This document shows, piece after piece, positions 7,609 to 14,007 of a stretch of DNA of 14,111 nt. Source of the DNA: an uncultured Campylobacter sp. (GTDB taxonomy: Bacteria; Campylobacterota; Campylobacteria; Campylobacterales; Campylobacteraceae); contig NZ_CALINL010000025.1 in the NCBI RefSeq assembly GCF_938045225.1, positions 1-14,111 on the forward strand. Reading direction: 5' to 3'. Position 1 is the first letter of the stretch. Each line of letters starts with the position of its first letter. The notes below the pieces were generated by a model. That model was not told the DNA's origin. It saw nothing but the letters and a program-made list of their open reading frames with translations, and searched no databases. The translations under genes and the position numbers were made by a program.

Positions 7609-7617
7609 TGGTATAAT
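7609..7617 (+). promoter_or_regulatory. Extended -10 promoter of the MATE-exporter operon
   Basis: TGG-TATAAT matches the extended -10 form TGnTATAAT, with the hexamer at 7612-7617. It follows an AT-rich run and lies 38 nt before the MATE ATG. It faces away from the symporter promoter about 90 nt to the left, so the intergenic region 7492-7655 holds two divergent promoters. Confidence 0.7.
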
Positions 7618-7655
7618 CTCGCGTTATTTAAAATCCACGTTACAAAAGAGAAATT

Positions 7656-8975
7656 ATGAATTTATCGCTCAAAAAGCTCACTATCCCGATATTTTTAGAT
7701 ATGTTTTTACACTTCGTGACGCTCATCATAAACACATATATGGTGACCAAGGTTAGCGTCCATCTAGTCGGCGCCATGGGCGCGGGTAATCAGATAATGG
7801 ATCTATTTATGACCATTTTTAGCTTCCTTAGCGTAGGCTGTTCGGTCGTAGTCGCGCAGGCTCTAGGCGCGCGAAATCACAACCTAGCCAAACGCGTCAT
7901 ACACGCTAGCATCACGTTTAACACGATCATCGGCCTTGGCAGCGCGGTTTTTATTTACTTTTTCGGATTTGAGATTTTAGAGCTTTTAAACGTCCCAGAG
8001 CAGCTTCGCGCCCAGAGCTTTGGTTACCTGCATATGCTCGGTATCGCGCTAGCCTTTGACGGTATCGGCATGGTGCTTGCAGCCGTGCTTCGCGTTTATA
8101 ACTTCGCCACCGCCGTCATGCTGGTCTCCCTACTCATGAACGTCATCACCCTTTGCGGCAACGCCATCGCGCTTTTTGGCTGGCTGGGACTGCCCAACTA
8201 CGGCCTCTACGGCGTCGCGGTATCGACGGTCGTGGGACGACTGGTGGGCGTTATCGTGCTATTTTTGATACTGACCCGCTACGCCAAAGTTAATATTTTC
8301 TTTAAGCGCCTATTTAGCCTACCATTTGTTATTTTGCGTAAAATTTTATCCGTTGGGCTTCCGAGCGCGGGCGAAAATTTGCTCTGGATGGCGCAGTATA
8401 TGGTGGCTTTCGGCTTTGTGGCAAGTATGGGCGAGGCTAGCCTAAACGTGCAGACTATTTACTTTCAGATCACGCTTTTAATCCTACTTTGCGGAGCCAG
8501 CATCAGCGTGGCAAACGAGGTCATCGTCGGCCACCTAGTCGGCGCGATGAGATTTGACGAGGCATACTCGCGCACTTTCCGCGCGCTTCGTATCGGTTTT
8601 ATAGCGACTCTCGCGGTCGTTTTAGCGGCGTATTTTGGCAAATTTGAGATCATGGAGCGGTTAAATTTGACCGAGGAGCTAAAGGCCGTCATGCTGCCGC
8701 TTTTTACCCTTTCTATCGCTCTTGAGACGGGACGAACGTTTAACATCGTCATCGTAAACGCCCTGCGCGCGAGCGGGGATGCCAAATTTCCACTGATGAC
8801 GGGTGCTGTGTTCATGTGGGGCGTGAGCTTGCCGCTAGGATACTATCTGGGCATCGTGCAGGGCATGGGAATCATCGGCGTTTGGATCGGATTTACCGCC
8901 GACGAGTGGCTACGCGGACTCGTAAACACGTGGCGCTGGAGAAGCAGAAAATGGCAAGAAAAGCGCCTAGTGTAA
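7656..8975 (+). CDS. MATE-family multidrug/organic-cation exporter
   Basis: This 439-residue protein has about 12 hydrophobic helices arranged as two similar halves. It fits the MATE (NorM/DinF-like) family of inner-membrane exporters that use a Na+ or H+ gradient to expel cationic drugs and metabolites. Family-like features include the opening helix LTIPIFLDMFLHFVTLIINTYMV, the SVGCSVVVAQALGARN segment at the end of helix 2 (the usual G-x-x-xxx-AQxxGA motif), and its counterpart in the second half, ISVANEVIVGHLVGA. Length is as expected (about 440-460). The ATG is preceded by AAGAGA. Its last 25 nt overlap the start of the metallopeptidase gene, so the two are translated from one message. 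Substrates cannot be predicted. Confidence 0.88.
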   Translation: MNLSLKKLTIPIFLDMFLHFVTLIINTYMVTKVSVHLVGAMGAGNQIMDLFMTIFSFLSVGCSVVVAQALGARNHNLAKRVIHASITFNTIIGLGSAVFIYFFGFEILELLNVPEQLRAQSFGYLHMLGIALAFDGIGMVLAAVLRVYNFATAVMLVSLLMNVITLCGNAIALFGWLGLPNYGLYGVAVSTVVGRLVGVIVLFLILTRYAKVNIFFKRLFSLPFVILRKILSVGLPSAGENLLWMAQYMVAFGFVASMGEASLNVQTIYFQITLLILLCGASISVANEVIVGHLVGAMRFDEAYSRTFRALRIGFIATLAVVLAAYFGKFEIMERLNLTEELKAVMLPLFTLSIALETGRTFNIVIVNALRASGDAKFPLMTGAVFMWGVSLPLGYYLGIVQGMGIIGVWIGFTADEWLRGLVNTWRWRSRKWQEKRLV

Positions 8976-9772
8976 AAACCGTTAGCGTAAAATGCGGCGA
9001 ATTTGGCATCACACTAAATTTTAAAAAAGGCGTCAAAACAACCCGCCTAAAGGTCGCTAAAACTGGCGAAGTATCGGTCTCGCTGCCCTTTTACGCCGCA
9101 CAAAAATATGCGCTAGAGTTCGTGCAAAAACACTACGACTGGCTAAAATCGGCTCGCGAAAAGACGCTAGCAAATTTGCCGCGCGAGGACGAGTTTAGGC
9201 TACTGGGCGAGGTTTACCGCATAAAATTCGAACCGAATTTAAAGGGCGTAAATTTGATAAGGTTTGCAAGCGATTTAGGAGTTTTTGACGGTTTAAATTT
9301 GAGCTCGGACGGGCTAGACCCGCACCTTTACGGCGCTAAATTTGACGGCGAATTTGACTCTATTAAATTTGATCCATACCTTGACGAGGCTAAATTTACT
9401 AGCATGGACGGACGTAAATTTGACGGCGAAATTTATGCTGCGAGTTTAGTTGCGCTAGAAAACTACAAAAAAGCTTTTGCGAGGCGCATTTACGGGCATT
9501 TTATAGCTAAATTCGCTCCTACCGTAAACCGAAAAATAAACCGCGTCGTTGTGCGCAAAATGACCACTCGCTGGGGTAGCTGCAACTCGCGCAAAGGCTA
9601 TATAAATTTAAGCCTAAATTTGATCGAAAAAGCCCCCGAGCTAGTCGGATACGTCGTGCTTCACGAGCTTACCCACCTCATATACCCGCACCATCAAAAA
9701 AGCTTCTATGACTTCATCGCTAAGCTCATGCCTGATTTCAAGATGCGGGAACAACGGCTAAACAAAAAATAA
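8951..9772 (+). CDS. YgjP-like (DUF45/M48-type) zinc metallopeptidase
   Basis: This 273-residue protein belongs to the YgjP / DUF45 family of predicted zinc-dependent metallopeptidases. The zinc motif HELTH is at 238-242. A probable third ligand, H248, follows in YPHHQKSFY, and the family-specific RWGSC is at 207-211. The N-terminal domain (TTRLKVAKTGEVSVSLP) also matches. Between about residues 113 and 160 there is an insert with repeated KFD units encoded by AAATTTGA octamers (see findings). The frame is open further upstream inside the MATE gene, but that part is out-of-frame MATE coding sequence. The ATG at 8951, with GGAG 9 nt upstream, gives a normal family N-terminus and a 25-nt overlap with the exporter gene. 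No signal peptide is visible, so it is probably cytoplasmic. Confidence 0.85.
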   Translation: MARKAPSVKTVSVKCGEFGITLNFKKGVKTTRLKVAKTGEVSVSLPFYAAQKYALEFVQKHYDWLKSAREKTLANLPREDEFRLLGEVYRIKFEPNLKGVNLIRFASDLGVFDGLNLSSDGLDPHLYGAKFDGEFDSIKFDPYLDEAKFTSMDGRKFDGEIYAASLVALENYKKAFARRIYGHFIAKFAPTVNRKINRVVVRKMTTRWGSCNSRKGYINLSLNLIEKAPELVGYVVLHELTHLIYPHHQKSFYDFIAKLMPDFKMREQRLNKK

Positions 9773-9781
9773 TTTTAAATA

Positions 9782-9790
9782 TGCTAAAAT
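9782..9790 (+). promoter_or_regulatory. Extended -10 promoter of the Sel1-repeat gene
   Basis: TGC-TAAAAT (hexamer 9785-9790) is an extended -10 element 27 nt before the ATG at 9818, just after the stop of the metallopeptidase gene. The leader would contain a good ribosome binding site (GGGAG, 4 nt from the ATG). The gene can therefore be transcribed on its own as well as by read-through. Confidence 0.5.
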
Positions 9791-9817
9791 AGAATATTTA
9801 AAATTTAAAGGGAGATA

Positions 9818-10300
9818 ATGAAAAAACTTCTAATGCTAGTTGCCGCGGTTTTTGCCTTGGGCGGCGATTTTGAGGACGGCGTAAAGGCCTACGAGAGCTC
9901 TAAATTTGTAACGGCTCGCGAAAAATTTGCAGCCGCCTGCGACGCGAACAACGGCCTAGCCTGCGCAAAACTGGGCGCGCTTTATCAGCTGGGCAAAGAT
10001 ATCCTGCCTGACACCAAAAAAGCGCTTGAGTTATACGAAAAAGGCTGCGAACTAGGCTCTAAAGAGGCTTGCTCGGGTGCCGGCGGGATATACGTGTCTA
10101 GTGACAAAGAAAAGGCGCGCGCGCTGCTAAATAAAGGCTGCGAGCTTGGCGACGGCTTTTCATGCGCGACTGCGGGATCGTATCTGCTAGAGGAGAAAAA
10201 ATTTAAAGAGGCATATGCGCTTTTTGAAAAAGCATGCAAGATAGGCGATAGCCTCGGGTGCCAATTTGCAAGCGATCTAAAACGCTCAAAAAGACTTTAA
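9818..10300 (+). CDS. Secreted Sel1-repeat, Hcp-like cysteine-paired protein
   Basis: This 160-residue protein has an N-terminal signal peptide (MKKLLMLVAAVFALGG) and four helical Sel1-like repeat units. Each unit carries a cysteine pair spaced CX7C: C41/C49, C77/C85, C108/C116 and C140/C148. Units read like KKALELYEKGCELGSKEACS, the pattern of the Helicobacter cysteine-rich proteins (Hcp) and their Campylobacter relatives. In those proteins each pair forms a disulphide that locks one helix-turn-helix module. This points to an oxidising location, the periplasm or outside the cell. Hcp proteins have been linked to penicillin binding and to host interaction; neither can be claimed here from sequence. 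The start is supported by GGGAG 4 nt upstream. The gene ends just before a perfect hairpin that separates it from the convergent TRAP permease. Confidence 0.85.
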   Translation: MKKLLMLVAAVFALGGDFEDGVKAYESSKFVTAREKFAAACDANNGLACAKLGALYQLGKDILPDTKKALELYEKGCELGSKEACSGAGGIYVSSDKEKARALLNKGCELGDGFSCATAGSYLLEEKKFKEAYALFEKACKIGDSLGCQFASDLKRSKRL

Positions 10301-10312
10301 TTTTACTTACTC

Positions 10313-10341
10313 GGGTTAAATTTGACCGTCAAATTTAACCC
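10313..10341 (+). terminator. Perfect 13-bp hairpin between convergent genes (likely terminator)
   Basis: GGGTTAAATTTGA (10313-10325) pairs perfectly with TCAAATTTAACCC (10329-10341) around a 3-nt loop. It is followed on the plus strand by AAATTTATCTTTTC, a loose T-rich tail, so it most likely terminates the Sel1-repeat gene 13 nt upstream. The minus-strand side is A-rich and poor as a terminator for the TRAP permease. Both arms are copies of the AAATTTGA octamer in opposite orientation. Confidence 0.6.
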
Positions 10342-10428
10342 AAATTTATCTTTTCTATACGCTATTTCCAAAACGCAAGCTTCTAAAATTTACGAGAGAG
10401 TAATTAGCAAACCAAGAAAGCGCAGGCT

Positions 10429-12528
10429 CTAAGCGCCTACGCCGACTCTCTTTTCCGCTTTATTTTGTATCCATTGAAACGCAAACAGCGCCACGTAAAG
10501 CAAAACGCCGATCGCGTAAGAAACGTATTCGTTTGCGATAAACGGGATGTATTTAGCGCACATATTAGGCACCAAGGTTAGCGGCACTACGCACAAAAGC
10601 AGCGCGCGCTCGAGCACGTTTACGCGTTTAACAAAATACCCTTGAAGCGCCGAAGAAAACGCAAACATACCCACTAGCGCCGTACCGAAAATCAGCGCCA
10701 TTTCGAGCGGATTTGTTATCCACACTATGCCTTTGGCGTCGTTTGGATTGGCCGAGTTTACGCTCTCTATCAAAAGCAGCTTGTTGTTAAATACGAACGA
10801 AAACGGCAAAATCGTCGTGCGCAGGTCGTAGAAAAAGCCCTGCACGCCCACGGTTACCGGGTTTGCTTTGGCGATACCGGCCGCAGCGTATGCCGCGATA
10901 CCGACCGGAGGCGTATCGTCTGCTAGGATACCGAAGTAAAAGACAAAAAGATGCACCGCGATGGCCGGTATGAGAAAGCCGTTTTTGTGCGCCAAAAACA
11001 AAATCACAGGCGCGACCAGCGAGCTAACGACGATGTAGTTTGCCGTCGTCGGCAAGCCCATGCCTAGTATCAGCGACATTATCGCAGTGAGAAAGAGTAT
11101 AAGCACGATGTTGTTGCCGGCTAAATTTTCCACGACTTCGGAGAGTACTTGACCGACGCCCGTTAGTGAGATCGAGCCCACGATGATACCGGCTAGACCC
11201 GTAGCTATCGCGATCGTCGTCATGCTTTTAGCCGCCGTTACCATCGCCCAAAATATATCCGCAAAGCCGATGATGAAGTCCTCTTTGCCGACGTCTTCGC
11301 CGTGAGCTATCTTTCTAACCGGCTCTTGAAAAAGGATAATCAAAAACAGCACGCAAATAGCGTTAAAAGCCGCCGAGATCGGCGATTCGTTCGCGATTAG
11401 CAAGGTGTAGAGTAAAACCAAAATCGGGATAAGATAGTGCAGACCGCTCACGAAAATTTTAAGCTTCGATATGCCGGCACCCTGCTCCATGCCTTTTAGC
11501 CCTAGCTTACAGCTCTCAAGGTGCACGATGAAAAACAGCGACAAGTAGCACACAAATGCCGGAATCACGGCCGCGATCATGACGTTTGTGTAGCTAAGTC
11601 CCAAAAACTCGGCGATGATAAAGGCCGCCGCACCCATGATAGGCGGCATCAGCTGACCGTTTACACCTGCGGCCACCTCGATCGCGCCGGCTTTGGTGCT
11701 AGTTAGGCCCGCCTTTTTCATCAGCGGGATCGTAAACGTACCCACCGTCACGACGTTTGCCGTAGAGCTACCGCTCACCATGCCGGTTAGTCCTGACGCG
11801 ATAACCGAAGCTTTCGCTGGTCCGCCGCGAAATTTACCAAGCAGCGCAAAGGCTAAATTTATAAAGTACTGCCCAGCACCCGCGCGCTCCAAAAGCGAAC
11901 CAAACAAGACAAAAAGATAGATAAAGCTCACGCTAACGCCAAGCGGCACGCCAAAAACACCCTCAGTCGTAAGATACATGTGGCCTGCGAGCTTGTTTAG
12001 GCTAGCGCCCTGGTGCGCGATGATGTCGGGCATATACTGACCGAAATAATCATACGCCAAAAATATCGCTGCGATGATAGGAAGCGCCGGGCCGATGATC
12101 CTGCGACCCGCCTCAAACAGCACGACCACGGCGACGCAGGCTACGGCTATATCAAAGCTCGTGTAGTCTCCGGGACGCTGCGCTAGAGCGTAAAACTCTA
12201 TGAGCGGATAGAGCGCTGCTAGCGTACCAACAACACAGAGCGCGATGTCGTAAAACGGCAGGCTGGAGTGGGCTTTTTTGTGAATCTTAAGCGGATAAAG
12301 CAAAAACAGCAAACAGATAGCAAAAGCAAGGTGTGCCGAGCGCGACATCGTAGTGTTCATCGGAAAATACGCGATGTAAAGCTGAAAAACCGACCACGCA
12401 AAGCAGATGATGCTAGTAAAATATATATAAAAGTTCGAGTTTATCTCGCGCGTCTTTACCTCGACGAACTCCTCCTTTTCCTGCGCGGGCTCGGTATTTG
12501 TTCGTGTATCGTTTAAATTTTTATCCAT
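10429..12528 (-). CDS. TRAP transporter permease, fused small and large (QM) subunits
   Basis: This 699-residue inner-membrane protein has many hydrophobic helices. It fits the fused 4TM/12TM permeases that work with TAXI-type receptors in ion-gradient-driven TRAP uptake of organic acids or amino acids. The N-terminal third (about 30-165) is the poorly conserved DctQ-like part. The large DctM-like part follows, with the paired family signatures GLTGMVSGSSTANVVTVGTF (246-265) and LGMGLPTTANYIVVSSL (488-504), plus GVNGQLMPPIMGAA (288-301) and ILADDTPPVGIAAYAAAG (534-551). Length is normal for the fusion. The frame could open at a GTG (12577-12579), but no ribosome binding site precedes it. The ATG at 12526-12528 has AAGAG 5-6 nt upstream and is chosen. 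A weak TATAAA (12557-12562) could be a -10 box. The matching receptor gene lies 339 nt upstream. Confidence 0.9.
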   Translation of the reverse strand: MDKNLNDTRTNTEPAQEKEEFVEVKTREINSNFYIYFTSIICFAWSVFQLYIAYFPMNTTMSRSAHLAFAICLLFLLYPLKIHKKAHSSLPFYDIALCVVGTLAALYPLIEFYALAQRPGDYTSFDIAVACVAVVVLFEAGRRIIGPALPIIAAIFLAYDYFGQYMPDIIAHQGASLNKLAGHMYLTTEGVFGVPLGVSVSFIYLFVLFGSLLERAGAGQYFINLAFALLGKFRGGPAKASVIASGLTGMVSGSSTANVVTVGTFTIPLMKKAGLTSTKAGAIEVAAGVNGQLMPPIMGAAAFIIAEFLGLSYTNVMIAAVIPAFVCYLSLFFIVHLESCKLGLKGMEQGAGISKLKIFVSGLHYLIPILVLLYTLLIANESPISAAFNAICVLFLIILFQEPVRKIAHGEDVGKEDFIIGFADIFWAMVTAAKSMTTIAIATGLAGIIVGSISLTGVGQVLSEVVENLAGNNIVLILFLTAIMSLILGMGLPTTANYIVVSSLVAPVILFLAHKNGFLIPAIAVHLFVFYFGILADDTPPVGIAAYAAAGIAKANPVTVGVQGFFYDLRTTILPFSFVFNNKLLLIESVNSANPNDAKGIVWITNPLEMALIFGTALVGMFAFSSALQGYFVKRVNVLERALLLCVVPLTLVPNMCAKYIPFIANEYVSYAIGVLLYVALFAFQWIQNKAEKRVGVGA

Positions 12529-12719
12529 ATTTGCTCTTAACCTCTTAAATTTTCTTTTTATAAAATTTGGCGATTGCACCCGTAAAATCGGGCTTTATTT
12601 TTAAATTTGACCAGCTTTTGCGCCTTAAGTTTACCTACAAATTTAACCCAGTACCCTAAAGATACGGGTTTTGCAAACGGTAAGCAAAACTAGCCAAAAA
12701 CTCGCGCATGAGCCAAATC

Positions 12720-12784
12720 TAAAATTTGACGCCTACAAGCGGCTTAAAACCACCACCAAAAAGCTAGCAAAGCGTCAAATTTTA
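12720..12784. repeat. 13-bp perfect inverted repeat in the TRAP intergenic region
   Basis: TAAAATTTGACGC (12720-12732) is exactly complementary to GCGTCAAATTTTA (12772-12784), with 39 nt between. Each arm contains an AAATTTGA octamer extended by a shared CGC, so the match is longer than the octamer alone explains. It could form a long stem in the TRAP transcript or be two oppositely placed copies of one repeat. Confidence 0.6.
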
Positions 12785-12817
12785 AATCCTCAAAAAACTA
12801 AAAACAAGCCTAAATTT

Positions 12818-12858
12818 AAGAAAAATAAGCCGCGCAGGCCAAATTTAACCCATGCGGC
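12818..12858 (-). terminator. Possible terminator or attenuator after the TRAP receptor gene
   Basis: On the minus strand, ten bases past the receptor stop, GCCGC (12858-12854) can pair with GCGGC (12833-12829) around a 20-nt loop. It is followed by TTATTTTTCTT (12828-12818). The stem is short and the loop long, so it would be leaky. Partial termination here would fit the need for more receptor than permease, which is usual for binding-protein transporters. Confidence 0.4.
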
Positions 12859-12867
12859 CAAGCTAGT

Positions 12868-13806
12868 TTATTTTATTATGCCGGCTTTTTTAAACTCGGC
12901 CTCGGCAGCAGGATGCAAAGGCGCAGAAAGCCCCTCTACCAGGCTCTCTTTAGTAACGGCTGCAAGTGCCGGATGCAAGCTCTTGTACTCGTCGAAGTTA
13001 TCTAAAATCGCCTTTACGACCGCAGCCACCGCAGTATCACTCATGCCCTTGTCGGTTACCAGTACGGCTTTAACGCCAATGCTGTTTACGTCGTGATCTA
13101 CGCCCTCATAAGTGCCTTTTGGTATCGTGCCTTTGGCGAAATACGGCATCGCGGCTATCATCTTGTCCACCTGCTCGCCCTCGATGTTTACGATGTCGAT
13201 AGGCAACGAGTTTGCCGCGTCGGTGATGTTAGCCGTCGGGTGGCCGACCATGTAGAAGTAGCCGTCGATTTTCTTATCTTTTAGAGCGTGCGGGCATTCG
13301 CCGGCAGTGAGTACGCCGTGATGTTTTAGCTTTTTCTCGTCGAAACCAAACGCCTTAAACACGCCAAGCGCGGTCATTTCGTTGCCGCTACCGGGGTTGC
13401 CGACGTTGATCGCTTTGCCCTCGAGGTCGTTTATCGAGCCGATGCCGCTTGATTTTGAGACGACGAACGCGAGAAGCTCAGGGTAGATCGAGACGACGGC
13501 GCGCAAATTTTGATCGCCGTTGCCCTCAAATTTACCCACGCCGTTAAATTTATCATAAACCACGTCGCTTTGGACGAAACCGAAATTTAGCTCTTTTTTT
13601 AGCACGTTATTTACGTTATAGACCGAGCCGCCGGTTGATTGCACCGAGCATTTCATCTGCGGGTCTTTATTTACGAGGCGACATATCGCTCCGCCGACCG
13701 GATAATACGTGCCCGTCATCGCTCCCGTACCGATAGATACGAACTCCTTTGCGCCCAGCGCAGACGCGAAAAGCAACCCGGCTAATGCCAAAGATGTAGT
13801 TTTCAT
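12868..13806 (-). CDS. TAXI-family TRAP transporter solute receptor
   Basis: This 312-residue periplasmic binding protein belongs to the TAXI family (TRAP-associated extracytoplasmic immunogenic). It has a signal peptide (MKTTSLALAGLLFASALGA, cut before KEF). The mature start carries the family hallmark FVSIGTGAMTGTYYPVGGA (22-40). Next come C42 and C53, which probably form a disulphide, then the ligand-loop motifs STGGS (57-61) and QSD (79-81), and NVGNPGSGNEMTA in the second lobe (about 134-146). Length is typical (about 310-330). The ATG has AAGGAAG 4 nt upstream. It captures the substrate and hands it to the fused permease encoded 339 nt downstream. TAXI receptors are reported for glutamate-like and C4-dicarboxylate-like ligands, and which one applies here cannot be told. 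The order receptor-permease on one strand supports a common operon. Confidence 0.92.
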   Translation of the reverse strand: MKTTSLALAGLLFASALGAKEFVSIGTGAMTGTYYPVGGAICRLVNKDPQMKCSVQSTGGSVYNVNNVLKKELNFGFVQSDVVYDKFNGVGKFEGNGDQNLRAVVSIYPELLAFVVSKSSGIGSINDLEGKAINVGNPGSGNEMTALGVFKAFGFDEKKLKHHGVLTAGECPHALKDKKIDGYFYMVGHPTANITDAANSLPIDIVNIEGEQVDKMIAAMPYFAKGTIPKGTYEGVDHDVNSIGVKAVLVTDKGMSDTAVAAVVKAILDNFDEYKSLHPALAAVTKESLVEGLSAPLHPAAEAEFKKAGIIK

Positions 13807-13833
13807 TTAACTTCCTTTCAAAGATTTTTTCTG

Positions 13834-13839
13834 ATTTTA
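13834..13839 (-). promoter_or_regulatory. Possible -10 box for the TRAP receptor gene
   Basis: Minus-strand TAAAAT lies 27 nt upstream of the ATG at 13804-13806. The implied leader of about 20 nt contains the AAGGAAG ribosome binding site. No -35 is evident. Other TAAAAT-like strings occur further upstream, so the choice is tentative. Confidence 0.4.
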
Positions 13840-13922
13840 CTCTCAAAATCCGCATTTTGCGTATAAATTTCGCTCTTTTTACGAGCTTTTTCAAAATTTT
13901 GCGACTATTTTACACACTTTAG

Positions 13923-14007
13923 CCTTAGAAAAATATTTCTTAAGGTAAAATTTATATATTTTTTACAAGCGAAGCGAAAATCATATTTTTTGTATGGAAA
14001 TATTTCT
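13923..14007. repeat. Two AT-rich palindromes sharing AAATATTTCT (operator-like)
   Basis: The first, at 13923-13945, pairs CCTTA+GAAA with TTTC+TAAGG around AATA with one bulged base. The second, at 13997-14006, is the perfect 10-bp palindrome GAAATATTTC. Both contain the direct repeat AAATATTTCT (13931-13940 and 13998-14007), 67 bp apart. They lie 117-200 bp upstream of the TRAP receptor gene. The symmetry looks like binding sites for a dimeric regulator, but I cannot assign one. Confidence 0.4.

Larger units (their letters stand above)
12529..12867 (-). other. 339-bp gap between TRAP receptor and permease genes
   Basis: No convincing gene is seen in this stretch. It holds at least four inverted repeats: 12601-12609 with 12638-12646 (TTAAATTTG / CAAATTTAA), 12668-12674 with 12684-12690 (GTTTTGC / GCAAAAC, 9-nt loop), 12720-12732 with 12772-12784, and 12829-12833 with 12854-12858. 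On the minus strand a weak -10-like TATAAA (12557-12562) and an AAGAG ribosome binding site precede the permease ATG. A plus-strand reading frame through it encodes only a low-complexity K/T/N-rich string and runs antisense into the receptor gene. Confidence 0.6.

Noticed and set aside
8816..8950. N-terminal extension of the metallopeptidase frame inside the MATE gene
   Set aside because: It is the MATE coding sequence read in another frame (R/H-rich). The ATG at 8951 has a ribosome binding site and gives the normal family N-terminus.
9337..9430. Regularly spaced AAATTTGA copies as a possible CRISPR or tandem repeat array
   Set aside because: Units are only 8 bp, spacing is irregular, and the stretch is inside an intact reading frame. 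No cas genes are present.
12671..13096. Plus-strand 141-codon reading frame in the TRAP intergenic gap
   Set aside because: Its first half is a low-complexity K/T/N/P string from AT-rich intergenic DNA and its second half is antisense to the clear TAXI receptor gene. No ribosome binding site or family resemblance is seen.
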